64,000 nucleotides of DNA from Flavobacterium sp. (GTDB taxonomy: Bacteria > Bacteroidota > Bacteroidia > Flavobacteriales > Flavobacteriaceae): positions 124,001 to 188,000 of the forward strand of contig JADBYA010000012.1 in assembly GCA_020403245.1 (NCBI GenBank), given 5' to 3'. Below, one piece after another: positions 33,613 to 41,962 of the stretch (the stretch's first letter is position 1; the number at the start of each line of letters is the position of its first letter). A model generated the notes under the pieces. That model saw only the letters and a program-made list of their open reading frames with translations. It was not told the DNA's origin and did not search any database. The position numbers and the translations under genes were made by a program.

Positions 33613-34002
33613 TTATCTACTGATATAACTTTTATTTCCATTACTGTTAATGTAGTACTGACCACCTCTAGAACCAGTATATACTGGTGTTGGCGTTGAA
33701 TAAGTTGGCGTTGAATAAGTTGGTGTTGAATAAGTTGGTGTTGAATAATAGGTCGGAGCACTATAAGTTGAAGGTGCAACATAGTAATTATCAGCTGGTT
33801 TAGTTCCATAAGTTCCAGTGTACGGATTTACATTTCCAACTGTACTGTAATTGTCATTTCGGGTAGTGTTTGGAGTGGTTCGGTAATAACCTTGAACATA
33901 AGTTCCATTACTGTTAGTGTAACCCGAAACATAAGTTGTAGTTTGAGCAAAAGAATTAGCTGCTGTAAATAGAAACGCGATAAAGAAGAATGCTTTTTTC
34001 AT
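33613..34002 (-). CDS. Secreted repeat protein with YYINSNG tail
   Basis: 129 residues, signal peptide MKKAFFFIAFLFTAANSFA. The middle is Tyr/Thr/Pro/Ser-rich with four tandem copies of the hexamer YSTPT (S/T)-type unit (coded by 18-bp DNA repeats near 33690-33750). The C-terminal VYTGSRGGQYYINSNGNKSY resembles the short basic-adaptor motif (GxRGGxYYINSNGxKxY) seen at the end of many flavobacterial small proteins. No enzyme activity. A GGGTTACC-N15-TATTAA promoter lies upstream (34047-34075). Probably a surface or matrix component. Confidence 0.75.
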   Translation of the reverse strand: MKKAFFFIAFLFTAANSFAQTTTYVSGYTNSNGTYVQGYYRTTPNTTRNDNYSTVGNVNPYTGTYGTKPADNYYVAPSTYSAPTYYSTPTYSTPTYSTPTYSTPTPVYTGSRGGQYYINSNGNKSYISR

Positions 34003-34046
34003 GATAATAAATTTTAAATTGTTAATGATTAATTGTTTTATACTTG

Positions 34047-34075
34047 TTAATAGTGAAATTGTAAAAAGGTAACCC
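34047..34075 (-). promoter_or_regulatory. GGGTTACC-N15-TATTAA promoter (copy 3)
   Basis: Minus strand GGGTTACC (34075-34068), 15 nt, TATTAA (34052-34047), then TATAAA ten bases further. Start codon 45 nt downstream. Confidence 0.65.
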
Positions 34076-34095
34076 TTTAGAATTATTTTTTATTT

Positions 34096-34635
34096 TTAAT
34101 AAGTTATTCTGATTGTTTCAGTTGGTGTCAAACTTGGCAAACTACTACTACTGTTCATAAAAGTATCATACGCATCAAAGTTATTTGGAATTAAAGTTTG
34201 GGATGGTGTTAAACTTGGTAAACCATTACTACTATTGCTATAAACATCATAGCCACCATAAATGTTTGAGGAAAGAGTTTGAGAAGGAGTTAAATTTGGC
34301 AATCCGCTACTACTATTGTTATAAATATCATAACCACCATAAATGTTAGTAGAAATAGTTTGAGATGGTGTTAAACTTGGTAAACCACTACTGCTATTGT
34401 TATAAACATCATAGCCTCCATAAATATTAGAAGAAATAGTTTGAGAAGGTGTTAAACTAGGTAAACCACTACTACTATTGTTATAAATATCATAGCCACC
34501 ATAGATGTTTGGTGAAATAGTCTGTGTAGGTGTTAAACTAGGAAGTCCATTAGAAACTCCATAAACATTGTAACTTGACTGAGCATTTACACTAAAACAT
34601 AGAGCAAATAAAGCGATAGAAAGTAATTTTTTCAT
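34096..34635 (-). CDS. Secreted protein of five 27-residue tandem repeats
   Basis: 179 residues. Signal peptide MKKLLSIALFALCFSVNAQ, then about six units of 27 residues following GLPSLTPSQTISxNIYGGYD, (I/V)YNNSSS. The DNA repeats (81 bp) differ mainly at third positions, so the repeat is old but kept by selection. No known domain. Like the 33613 gene it has its own GGGTTACC promoter (34683-34711) and the two upstream regions are alike for about 80 bp, so the two genes are paralogous in control though not in sequence. Presumably a structural surface or extracellular protein. Confidence 0.75.
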   Translation of the reverse strand: MKKLLSIALFALCFSVNAQSSYNVYGVSNGLPSLTPTQTISPNIYGGYDIYNNSSSGLPSLTPSQTISSNIYGGYDVYNNSSSGLPSLTPSQTISTNIYGGYDIYNNSSSGLPNLTPSQTLSSNIYGGYDVYSNSSNGLPSLTPSQTLIPNNFDAYDTFMNSSSSLPSLTPTETIRITY

Positions 34636-34664
34636 GATAAGAAATTTTTAAATTGTGAATGATT

Positions 34665-34987
34665 AATTTGTTTTTATACTCATTAATATTCAAAAAGTAA
34701 AAAGGTAACCCTTTGCTGAAAAAAAAAATAAAATATTTGAAGTAACATTCAAAAAGTAATGTTTACTATTTATAATTAGATAATATCATTCCAATTGCCA
34801 CTCCTTCCCATCGCTCCTAAAAAAAATGAGCCTGCCCTGAGTGTAGTTGAATGGACACAGTTTTTAAAAAAAAAACACACGTACGCTTCGCAACTTGTGC
34901 TATAGCTGCCCACGGCAACGGCGAACTCCTATAAAAAACAAATAAGTACGCCGTGAGCAAATTTTTTCCCAAAGTTGCTGCACATAA
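34665..34987. repeat. Segmental duplication D1, containing repeat R copy 1
   Basis: About 320 bp, about 90% like 46090-46413. It includes the GGGTTACC promoter, an AT-rich stretch (TTTACTATTTATAATTAGAT) and repeat R (34795-34987). R begins TTGCCACTCCTTCCC and ends AAAGTTGCTGCACATAA, with the cores GCCTGCCCTGAGTGTAGTTG and CTATAGCTGCCCACGGCAAC. R is also at 43969-44156 and 46221-46413; its first 16 bp recur at 48325-48340. Confidence 0.88.
34683..34711 (-). promoter_or_regulatory. GGGTTACC-N15-TATTAA promoter (copy 4)
   Basis: Minus strand GGGTTACC (34711-34704), 15 nt, TATTAA (34688-34683). Start codon of the 27-residue-repeat gene 48 nt downstream. Confidence 0.65.
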
Positions 34988-35129
34988 TTTGGTATGACAA
35001 AGTTAACCACATCGCACAAAACTATGAAATAGCACATATTTGAAAAAAATGGGACAAGTCATAAATTAGCATTCTTACACAACAATCCGTTCGTTTTATA
35101 GTACTTTTGCATTTCAAAAAATCATCCAA

Positions 35130-35756
35130 ATGCACCAATCTATCAAAAATTTATTTTCTTCATTCTCAAGTTCATTAATTGATGACATCGAAAAAAATGC
35201 TGTTATTCAAGAATTTAAAGCGGGCGATGTCATAATGCGAACAGGTCAGTATATAAAAAATACTGTATTAGTTTTAAGCGGAAGCATCAAAATTTATCGT
35301 GAAGACGACGATGGAGGCGAGTTTTTTATGTACTATTTACAACCAGGTCAAGCGTGTGCAATTTCTATGATTTGTGCTACAAAAAATGAGCAAAGCCAAA
35401 TTATGGCAAAAGTGGTAGAAGATGCAGCATTGGTTATGGTTCCTTTATCACTTATGGATAAATGGATGATGCAACACCGCAGTTGGTACGAATTTGTAAT
35501 TGGCTCCTACAGAAGTCGTTTTGAAGAAGTGTTAGAAGTAGTCGATAGTATTGCTTTTAGGGCAATGGATGAACGTTTAGAGTTTTATTTAAAGCGTCAC
35601 AGAGAAGCATGTGGTTGTGTAGATTTAAAATTATCACATCAAGAAATTGCTACCGAATTAAATACCTCAAGAGAAGTAATTTCTCGATTACTCAAAAAAC
35701 TAGAACAACGTGGTGCGCTAAAATTGCACCGAAATCACATCGAACTTTTAAAATAA
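35130..35756 (+). CDS. Crp/Fnr-family transcriptional regulator
   Basis: 208 residues. cNMP-type sensor domain (AVIQEFKAGDVIMRTGQYIK, VLVLSGSIKIYREDDDGGEF, YYLQPGQACAISMICATK), residues ~20-135. A dimer helix follows, then an HTH_Crp (HQEIATELNTSREVISRLLK, KLEQRGALKL). The sensor lacks the Arg-Ser pair that binds cAMP; it has Cys114-type residues (CAISMICAT, EACGCVDL) that could sense sulfane sulfur or redox. Three TGTGA-N6-TTACA sites lie in front of the sulfur genes downstream, so it very likely controls them. Confidence 0.9.
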   Translation: MHQSIKNLFSSFSSSLIDDIEKNAVIQEFKAGDVIMRTGQYIKNTVLVLSGSIKIYREDDDGGEFFMYYLQPGQACAISMICATKNEQSQIMAKVVEDAALVMVPLSLMDKWMMQHRSWYEFVIGSYRSRFEEVLEVVDSIAFRAMDERLEFYLKRHREACGCVDLKLSHQEIATELNTSREVISRLLKKLEQRGALKLHRNHIELLK

Positions 35757-35764
35757 AGTACCTA

Positions 35765-35809
35765 TGTGATAAAAGTTACAAATTGTAAATTTTAAACTGT
35801 CAATATTTG
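35765..35809 (+). promoter_or_regulatory. Crp-type operator and promoter of the TSUP gene
   Basis: TGTGATAAAAGTTACA (35765-35780), TGTGA-N6-TTACA. A -7 element AATATTTG starts at 35802, 37 nt after the site start, so the site centre is about -43 from transcription start: an activating position for Crp-family proteins. Confidence 0.7.
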
Positions 35810-35829
35810 CAGCATAAAATTTTACAATT

Positions 35830-36627
35830 ATGGAATACATAGGTTATTTTGCATCAATACTTATTGGTGTAGCATTAGGGCTAATTGGTGGTGGTGGTTC
35901 AATTTTAACTGTCCCAGTCTTAGTTTATTTGTTTGCTATCGAGCCAGTTGTAGCAACATCATACTCATTATTTATAGTCGGTTTAACTAGCGGTGTTGGT
36001 TCTGTTAGTTATTTCAAAAAAGGTTTGGTCAATATAAAAACAGCTATCGTTTTTGGTATTCCATCCATTATTGCCGTTTTTACAACTCGTGCATTAATTG
36101 TTCCGGCGATACCTAAAGAAGTCTTTACCATAGGCGATTTTGTTGTTACCAAAAGTATTTTAATGATGCTACTTTTTGCTGTTTTAATGATTGCAGCTTC
36201 CTACAGTATGATCAAAAAAGATAAAAAAACAGCGAGTGACGAAAACGGTGAGCAAAAATTCAATTATCCATTAATTCTTATTGAAGGTGCAGTAGTCGGG
36301 ATACTTACAGGATTAGTGGGTGCTGGTGGCGGATTTTTAATCATTCCTGCATTAGTGATTTTAAGTAAATTACCAATGAAAGAAGCTGTTGGAACATCAT
36401 TAGTTATCATTGCTGCAAAATCATTGATTGGTTTTTTTGGAGAAGGTGAAGCAACTGCAATCAATTGGCAATTTCTATTTACAATTTCGGCTTTTGCAAT
36501 TATCGGAATAGTTATCGGAACTGCTTTATCTAAAAAAATTGATGGTGCAAAACTAAAACCTGCCTTTGGTTGGTTTGTTTTGGTAATGGGAATTTATATC
36601 ATAACTAAAGAGTTATTTTTTCCTTAA
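35830..36627 (+). CDS. TauE/SafE (TSUP) family sulfur-compound exporter
   Basis: 265 residues, eight hydrophobic spans in two repeats. The family signatures are GVALGLIGGGGSILTVPVLV near the N-terminus and GILTGLVGAGGGFLIIPALV at about residue 160 (G-x-x-x-G-x-x-G-x-G-G-G). Members move sulfite, taurine products, sulfoacetate or thiosulfate across the membrane. Next to rhodanese and persulfide-dioxygenase-like genes, export of sulfite is the likely role. A Crp-type site precedes it. Length typical and no disruption. Confidence 0.9.
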   Translation: MEYIGYFASILIGVALGLIGGGGSILTVPVLVYLFAIEPVVATSYSLFIVGLTSGVGSVSYFKKGLVNIKTAIVFGIPSIIAVFTTRALIVPAIPKEVFTIGDFVVTKSILMMLLFAVLMIAASYSMIKKDKKTASDENGEQKFNYPLILIEGAVVGILTGLVGAGGGFLIIPALVILSKLPMKEAVGTSLVIIAAKSLIGFFGEGEATAINWQFLFTISAFAIIGIVIGTALSKKIDGAKLKPAFGWFVLVMGIYIITKELFFP

Positions 36628-36637
36628 ATAAAGGTTA

Positions 36638-36682
36638 TGTGATAATTGTTACAATTAAAGCAAAAATCAAATACTAATTTTG
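36638..36682 (+). promoter_or_regulatory. Crp-type operator and promoter of the MBL-rhodanese operon
   Basis: TGTGATAATTGTTACA (36638-36653). TAATTTTG, a full TAnnTTTG, starts at 36675, again 37 nt after the start of the site. Leader ~115 nt to the start codon. Confidence 0.75.
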
Positions 36683-36804
36683 TCAAACAATAGTAAAAAT
36701 AGCAAATAAAAATACAATGAAACGCCCACGACAATCGTCATTGACAAACAGGAAAATGATTATAGGCGTTCCATCTTTCAATAAAAAACAAATATTATAA
36801 ACAG

Positions 36805-38223
36805 ATGAAAATAGAACAAATTTACACAGGATGTTTAGCACAAGGTGCTTATTATATTACATCAAATGGCGAAGCAGCAATCATTGATCCACTTCGTGAA
36901 ACACAACCTTATATGGAAAGGTTAGAAAAAGATGGGGTTAAACTAAAATACATTTTTGAAACTCATTTTCACGCCGATTTTGTATCTGGTCATCTAGATT
37001 TAAGCAAAAAAACAGGTGCATCTATTGTGTATGGACCAAATGCAGCTCCTGAATTTGAATTCATTTCAGCCAAAGACAATCAAGTATTTGAAATTGGTGA
37101 TATCAAAATAAAAGTACTACACACACCTGGTCATACTATGGAAAGTACTACTTATTTATTAATCGATGCCGACGGAAATGATTATGCTATTTTCTCTGGC
37201 GATACCTTATTTTTAGGTGATGTTGGTCGTCCAGATTTAGCTCAAAAAGCAGCATCAATGACGCAAGAACAATTAGCAGGATTATTATTCCATTCTTTGA
37301 GAAATAAAATAATGACTTTGTCTGACGATGTAATTGTATATCCTGCTCACGGTGCTGGTTCAGCTTGCGGAAAAAATATGAGCAAAGAAACGGTAGGTAC
37401 TATTGGTGATCAAAAAGCAACCAATTATGCTTTACGGGCTACTATGACCGAAGCAGAATTTGTCAAAGAAGTTACCGATGGTTTATTGCCTCCGCCAGCT
37501 TATTTCGGAATGAATGTAGCCATGAACAAAAGCGGCATTGAAAGTTTTGAAACGGTTTTCAATCATGGTATGAAAGCCATCAATGCAACTGAATTTGAGG
37601 TAGTTGCTGAAGAAACTGGGGCATTAATTTTAGATACGCGTAGCCATGGCGATTTCGCAAAAGGATTTATTCCTCAATCAATTAATATTGGTATCAATGG
37701 CGATTTTGCTCCTTGGGTTGGTGCTTTAATTGGTGATGTAAAACAACCTATTTTATTAGTAACCGATTTAGGTTTGGAAGAAGAAACAGTAACACGTTTA
37801 ACTCGTGTTGGTTTCGACAACGTGATCGGACATTTAAAAAATGGATTTCAAGCATGGGCAGCAGCTGGTTATGAAGTTGATACAGTAAACAGAATTACTC
37901 CAGAGCAATTTGAAAAAGAAGTAAAAATTGGCGAAAGCAAAGTTATTGACGTTAGAAAAGAAAGTGAATACGAAGCAGAACACGTAGAAGATGCTTACAG
38001 TCGTCCACTAGCTGCTATAAACGAATGGGTAAAAGACATCAATCCCGAAGAACATTTCTTTATACACTGTGCAGGAGGTTATCGTTCGATGATGGCAGCA
38101 TCAATATTAGTAGCTCGTGGGTACAGAAACTTTAGCGAAGTTGAAGGTGGTTTCAATGCCATTGCAAAAACTACTGTTCCTAAAACCAATTTTGTATGTC
38201 AAAGTAAAGTTTTAAAAGTATAA
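36805..38223 (+). CDS. MBL-fold persulfide-dioxygenase-like protein with two rhodanese domains
   Basis: 472 residues. Residues 1-240 are a glyoxalase II/ETHE1-like metallo-beta-lactamase domain: THFHADFVSGH (His54, His56, Asp58, His63), HTPGHTMEST, SGDTLFLGDVGRPDL and VYPAHGAGSACG, the DVGRPD and HGAGS blocks being ETHE1-like. Rhodanese 1 (~265-355) has no catalytic Cys (LLVTDLGLEEETVT), so it is structural. Rhodanese 2 (~370-465) has FIHCAGGYRSMMA with active Cys. Likely oxidises glutathione- or protein-persulfides to sulfite. First gene of an operon running at least to 40059. Confidence 0.9.
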   Translation: MKIEQIYTGCLAQGAYYITSNGEAAIIDPLRETQPYMERLEKDGVKLKYIFETHFHADFVSGHLDLSKKTGASIVYGPNAAPEFEFISAKDNQVFEIGDIKIKVLHTPGHTMESTTYLLIDADGNDYAIFSGDTLFLGDVGRPDLAQKAASMTQEQLAGLLFHSLRNKIMTLSDDVIVYPAHGAGSACGKNMSKETVGTIGDQKATNYALRATMTEAEFVKEVTDGLLPPPAYFGMNVAMNKSGIESFETVFNHGMKAINATEFEVVAEETGALILDTRSHGDFAKGFIPQSINIGINGDFAPWVGALIGDVKQPILLVTDLGLEEETVTRLTRVGFDNVIGHLKNGFQAWAAAGYEVDTVNRITPEQFEKEVKIGESKVIDVRKESEYEAEHVEDAYSRPLAAINEWVKDINPEEHFFIHCAGGYRSMMAASILVARGYRNFSEVEGGFNAIAKTTVPKTNFVCQSKVLKV

Positions 38224-38247
38224 TTTAATAATCATAAAAAATAAGAT

Positions 38248-38562
38248 ATGGGAATTTTCAATAGTATATTTGGCGGAAATAGTAACGAGAAGTTAATAGC
38301 ATTAGTAAAAGAAGGAGCATTCTTGGTAGACGTTCGTTCTCCTGGAGAATTTGCCGATGGCAACGTAAAAGGTTCTGTAAACATTCCATTAGACCAAGTG
38401 CAAAATCAATTGGCAAAATTTAAAGGAAAAGATAACATTGTCGTTTTTTGTCGAAGTGGAAGTCGTAGCGGTCAAGCCAAAAGTATATTAGAACAAAATG
38501 GTTTTACAAATGTTACCAATGGTGGCACTTGGCAAGATGTGAACAATATATTAAAAAAATAA
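38248..38562 (+). CDS. Single-domain rhodanese
   Basis: 104 residues: FLVDVRSPGEFADGNVKGSV, NIPLDQV, VVFCRSGSRSGQAKSIL. Active Cys in the six-residue CRSGSR loop, typical of sulfurtransferases such as PspE/GlpE. No signal peptide. Twenty-four bp after the MBL-rhodanese gene; it may hand sulfane sulfur to or from that enzyme. Confidence 0.93.
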   Translation: MGIFNSIFGGNSNEKLIALVKEGAFLVDVRSPGEFADGNVKGSVNIPLDQVQNQLAKFKGKDNIVVFCRSGSRSGQAKSILEQNGFTNVTNGGTWQDVNNILKK

Positions 38563-38622
38563 GCACTATATTTAATGTTGGTTTTGGTACCGATGACTAT
38601 TAAATGCCAAAAAAAAACTAAA

Positions 38623-38928
38623 ATGCATAAATTCAACGACATAATCAATTCAGCAAATCCAGTTTTGGTTGATTTCTTTGCCACTTGGTGCGGTCCTTGT
38701 CAAATGCTATCTCCTGTATTGAAACAAGTAAAGGATAATCTTGGCGAACGCATCACTATTATTAAAATAGATGTGGACAAAAACCAAGAATTGTCACAAA
38801 AACACCAAGTTCGAGGAGTTCCTACTATGATGCTTTTTCAAGACGGCAAACAACTTTGGAGACAATCTGGAGTGCTGACAAAAGAAGAAATCATCAAAAT
38901 CATTCTTGATAAAACCAACTCCATATGA
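38623..38928 (+). CDS. Thioredoxin
   Basis: 101 residues from ATG 38623 (MHKFNDIINSANPVLVDFFA). An ATG at 38575 would add 16 residues that do not fit the family. Active site ATWCGPCQML, with cis-Pro loop VRGVPTMMLF. Cytosolic, normal length. In this cluster it probably reduces persulfides on the rhodanese enzymes. The stop overlaps the next ATG by four bases (ATGA). Confidence 0.93.
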   Translation: MHKFNDIINSANPVLVDFFATWCGPCQMLSPVLKQVKDNLGERITIIKIDVDKNQELSQKHQVRGVPTMMLFQDGKQLWRQSGVLTKEEIIKIILDKTNSI

Positions 38929-39230
38929 ATAACCAAAAATCCATTAACAAAGATTTAATTTTAAGAGAACGTTTGGCTTTACAACGAACGATATTGGCTA
39001 ATCAATCTACTTTTTTGGCTTTTTTAAGAACCGCAATGTATTTTCTAATTGCTGGTTTAAGTCTCAAAAATGTATTAAAAATCGAAAATAGTATTGTCAT
39101 TGAAATAGCTTTATTCTCAGTTTCTGGCATTATTTTTATAATTGGAATTTTTAACTATTTCAAGCATAAAAAATCAATTTTAGAGAACAAAAAACACATT
39201 GGTGATTATCAATTAGAATATTATGAGTGA
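38925..39230 (+). CDS. DUF202/YidH-family membrane protein
   Basis: 101 residues. LILRERLALQRTILANQSTF, LAFLRTAMYFLIAGLSL is the DUF202 signature (A-x-x-R-T-x-L-A-x-x-R-T); two or three membrane spans follow. Function unknown. It overlaps thioredoxin by 4 bp and the next gene by 8 bp, so it is certainly co-expressed with the sulfur genes. Confidence 0.88.
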   Translation: MNNQKSINKDLILRERLALQRTILANQSTFLAFLRTAMYFLIAGLSLKNVLKIENSIVIEIALFSVSGIIFIIGIFNYFKHKKSILENKKHIGDYQLEYYE

Positions 39231-40059
39231 AGAAAAATGCTGCGTAATTACTTGCGATTTACCGCTTGACCAAACCTATTGGGACAATCAATACCAAGCC
39301 AATGCAACTGGTTGGGATTTAGGACAAGTGTCGCCGCCAATTAAAACGTATATCGATACTATCGAAAATAAAGACGCCAAAATTCTTATTCCCGGTTGTG
39401 GCAATACCTATGAAGCTGAATATTTAATACAACAAGGTTTTACCAATGTTACAGTAATCGATATTGCACCAACATTAGTAGAAAATCTAAAAAAGAAGTT
39501 TGCAAACCATAACAATATTACGGTTGTTTTAGGTGATTTTTTTGAACATCAAGGCAACTACGATTTCATTATTGAGCAAACATTTTTCTGTGCTCTGCCA
39601 CCAACTATGCGTCAAAAATACGTTTGGAAAATGCACAAGCTTTTATCAGAGCATGGAAAGTTAATCGGTTTGCTATTCGATCGTGAGTTTGAAATTGGTC
39701 CGCCATTTGGAGGAAATTTAAACGAATACGAACAATTGTTTTTCAAAGCATTTACATTCAATGCTATCTCTTTAGCAGAAAATTCAATACCAGCAAGAGC
39801 CAACACCGAATTATTTTTTGAGTTTCAAAAAAACGAACACAATCAGGTTACTTTATATCACTTTGAAGGTATTACGTGTAGTGGTTGTATGAATACAGTT
39901 TCGAATAAATTTCTTGAAATTGATGGTGTTTTTAATGTAAGTATGAATTCTAATTTTGCAGAAATAATCATTGTAAGTACAACAGAAATTGAATTGAAAA
40001 CATTACAAGAAATAGTTTCTTATGATGAAAAATATAAAATCAAAAAAAGCATCACTTAG
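39223..40059 (+). CDS. TPMT-like methyltransferase fused to a heavy-metal-associated domain
   Basis: 278 residues. Residues 1-200 are a thiopurine-S-methyltransferase-type SAM enzyme: YWDNQYQANATGWDLGQVSP, ILIPGCGNTYEAEYLIQQGF, VIDIAPTLVENLKKKF, with the W-D-x-R/Y-W...G-W-D and PGCG pattern. Residues ~205-278 are an HMA/ferredoxin-like domain: LYHFEGITCSGCMNTVSNKF, with the CxxC metal loop (CSGC). TPMT-like enzymes methylate thiols, sulfide, Se, Te or As; the HMA domain may bring a metal or thiol substrate. Fits detoxification in a sulfur cluster. No defect seen. Confidence 0.85.
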   Translation: MSEEKCCVITCDLPLDQTYWDNQYQANATGWDLGQVSPPIKTYIDTIENKDAKILIPGCGNTYEAEYLIQQGFTNVTVIDIAPTLVENLKKKFANHNNITVVLGDFFEHQGNYDFIIEQTFFCALPPTMRQKYVWKMHKLLSEHGKLIGLLFDREFEIGPPFGGNLNEYEQLFFKAFTFNAISLAENSIPARANTELFFEFQKNEHNQVTLYHFEGITCSGCMNTVSNKFLEIDGVFNVSMNSNFAEIIIVSTTEIELKTLQEIVSYDEKYKIKKSIT

Positions 40060-40089
40060 TAAAGTGAATTAAACGGATTATTTATCAAA

Positions 40090-41694
40090 ATGAAAAAATA
40101 TATTTTAATACTTCTATTGCTACTTTCGGTTAAGGTGACATTGGCACAAAACACATTTCCTTATGATGTAGTTTTAACACCGATCACAATTACCAATCTA
40201 CCAGGGCTACATTCTTATGCTTTTGCACAACACAATGGAAAATGGTTAATAATTGGTGGTAGAAAAGACGGTATTCACGCACGGCAACCTTTTAATGCTT
40301 TTCCAAACGCTCAAAACAATACCAACATTTATGTGGTAGACGTTGCAACACAACAATTTTGGACAGTATCAGTAAATAATCTTTCAACTGGTTTGAAAGA
40401 GCAATTACAATCGACAAATATGAACTTCCATCAAGACGGAAACACATTGTATGTTATTGGTGGTTATGCCTTTTCTACATCGGCAAACGATCACATTACT
40501 TTCGATAAGCTAACAGCTATTGATGTTCCAAATTTGATCAATGCTATCATTTCAGGAAATCCAATAGCAAGTTATTTCAAGCAAATTGCCAATCCCATTT
40601 TTCAAAATACTGGCGGACAATTAGGTAAAATTGGAAATGACTTTTGCCTAGTTGGTGGACAAATTTTCACTGGAAGATACAATCCCATGAACAATCCAAC
40701 TTTTGTGCAAACCTATATTCCTAAAATTCAAAAATTTACTATTGATAATTCTGGAACGCAATTAAGTTTTAGTAATTATTCGGCTGTTACAGATGCTGTT
40801 CATTTACATCGGAGAGATTATAATTTAGTCCCACAAGTATTTCCAAATGGCGATGAAGGCTATACGATTTCGTCTGGAGTTTTTCAAATCAATGCCGATT
40901 TACCATTTCTTTATCCTGTGGATATAAAAAATAGTGGTTATTTTCCACAAACACAATTCAACCAATACTTAAGTAATTACCATTGTGGTAAAGTTGGCAT
41001 TTATGACCAAGCAAATAACAGAATGCACAACTTATTTTTTGGTGGAATTAGTCAGTATTATTACAATGGAACGACTTTGGTACAAGATAACAATGTGCCT
41101 TTTGTAAAAACCATAAGTAGAACCACACGATTGGCCGACGGAACTTTATCCGAACATAATTTTCCGGTTGAAATGCCAAATTTGAAAGGCGCTGGAGCCG
41201 AATTTATTCCAAATACAAACTTATCTAATTACACCAATGAAGTAATTAAACTAAATGATATTACAGCAACAGAGTTTGTTATTGGACATCTTTACGGAGG
41301 TATTCAAAGTCCAACGATTAATCCATTTACTAGCAATCAAACCACAACGACATCAGCCGATCCAACTATTTACGAAGTAAAATTAGTGTACAATCCAAAT
41401 TTAAGTGTTGCTACAATGGATGGGAAAAATCCGTTTACCTTTTCAGTTTCACCAAATCCAACGAATAATGATACGGTGCGAATTCAATTCAATTTGCCTT
41501 ATGTTGCAACATTAGATTACTTCATCACTTCATTAGACGGAAAAATGCTTGATGATGGAGAAATAGATGGTTTAAATGTTGGCAACAACGCAATGAATTT
41601 TAGTTTAGAAAATGCAAAAGAGAAGTTCGTTATTCTCACATTCATACTAGATAATAAGTTTTACGCTTCTCAAAAAATAATTAGAAATCAATAA
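40090..41694 (+). CDS. Secreted kelch-like protein with type IX secretion tail
   Basis: 534 residues. Signal peptide MKKYILILLLLLSVKVTLAQ. Kelch-like strands (GKWLIIGGRKDGIHAR, NTLYVIGGYAFS, GNDFCLVGGQIFTGRY, HNLFFGGISQYYY) form a probable propeller at residues 30-440. The C-terminal ~80 residues, FSVSPNPTNNDTVRIQFNLP and a final KIIRNQ, are a T9SS type A sorting domain. It would be exported to the surface. Follows the methyltransferase gene by 30 bp; role in sulfur metabolism unclear. Confidence 0.85.
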   Translation: MKKYILILLLLLSVKVTLAQNTFPYDVVLTPITITNLPGLHSYAFAQHNGKWLIIGGRKDGIHARQPFNAFPNAQNNTNIYVVDVATQQFWTVSVNNLSTGLKEQLQSTNMNFHQDGNTLYVIGGYAFSTSANDHITFDKLTAIDVPNLINAIISGNPIASYFKQIANPIFQNTGGQLGKIGNDFCLVGGQIFTGRYNPMNNPTFVQTYIPKIQKFTIDNSGTQLSFSNYSAVTDAVHLHRRDYNLVPQVFPNGDEGYTISSGVFQINADLPFLYPVDIKNSGYFPQTQFNQYLSNYHCGKVGIYDQANNRMHNLFFGGISQYYYNGTTLVQDNNVPFVKTISRTTRLADGTLSEHNFPVEMPNLKGAGAEFIPNTNLSNYTNEVIKLNDITATEFVIGHLYGGIQSPTINPFTSNQTTTTSADPTIYEVKLVYNPNLSVATMDGKNPFTFSVSPNPTNNDTVRIQFNLPYVATLDYFITSLDGKMLDDGEIDGLNVGNNAMNFSLENAKEKFVILTFILDNKFYASQKIIRNQ

Positions 41695-41739
41695 AATGCT
41701 ATTTGGCAACCTATAAATTAATTTAATAAATAATCAAAA

Positions 41740-41943
41740 ATGAAAAAATCAGTTTTAATGACAGCTTTAGTAGCTTTCTTGTTTTCAATGAATGTTAGTG
41801 CGCAACAAGAACCAAAGCAAAAGAAAAAAACCAAAACAGAAAAATCGTGTTCTGCTGAAGAAAAAAAATCTTGTGATAAAGATGGTAAAGGCGAAAAAAA
41901 AGGTGGTTGTTGTGCTGCTAAAAAAGAAGATAAAAAATCTTAA
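41740..41943 (+). CDS. Small secreted Lys/Cys-rich protein
   Basis: 67 residues. Signal peptide MKKSVLMTALVAFLFSMNVS(A). The mature ~45 residues are almost only Lys, Glu, Asp, Gly, Ser and Cys with CSAEEKKSCDK and GGCCAAKK. Four Cys may bind metal or sulfane sulfur. No homolog is recalled beyond similar low-complexity flavobacterial peptides. Other frames across this gene are longer but only mirror its repetitive sequence. It ends at the terminator 41963-41993. Confidence 0.65.
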   Translation: MKKSVLMTALVAFLFSMNVSAQQEPKQKKKTKTEKSCSAEEKKSCDKDGKGEKKGGCCAAKKEDKKS

Positions 41944-41962
41944 CTTTTTTAAAATTATAAAG

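Larger units (their letters stand above)
34636..35129. other. Repeat-bearing gap before the sulfur cluster
   Basis: 494 bp holding promoter copy 4, a 320-bp segment duplicated at 46090-46413, and the promoter area of the crp-like gene. A TACTTTTG (-7 type) lies at 35102-35109. No gene. Confidence 0.7.

Noticed and set aside
33680..33760. Short regular direct repeats resembling a tiny CRISPR array
   Set aside because: The 18-bp units have no spacers and encode the YSTPT repeats of a secreted protein.
34120..34560. 81-bp repeats resembling a CRISPR or satellite
   Set aside because: They are in frame with a secreted protein and encode its 27-residue units.
34990..35004. TATGACAAAGTTAACC as a Crp-type site upstream of the regulator
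   Set aside because: It lacks the TGTGA half and is not at the 37-nt offset from the -7 box.
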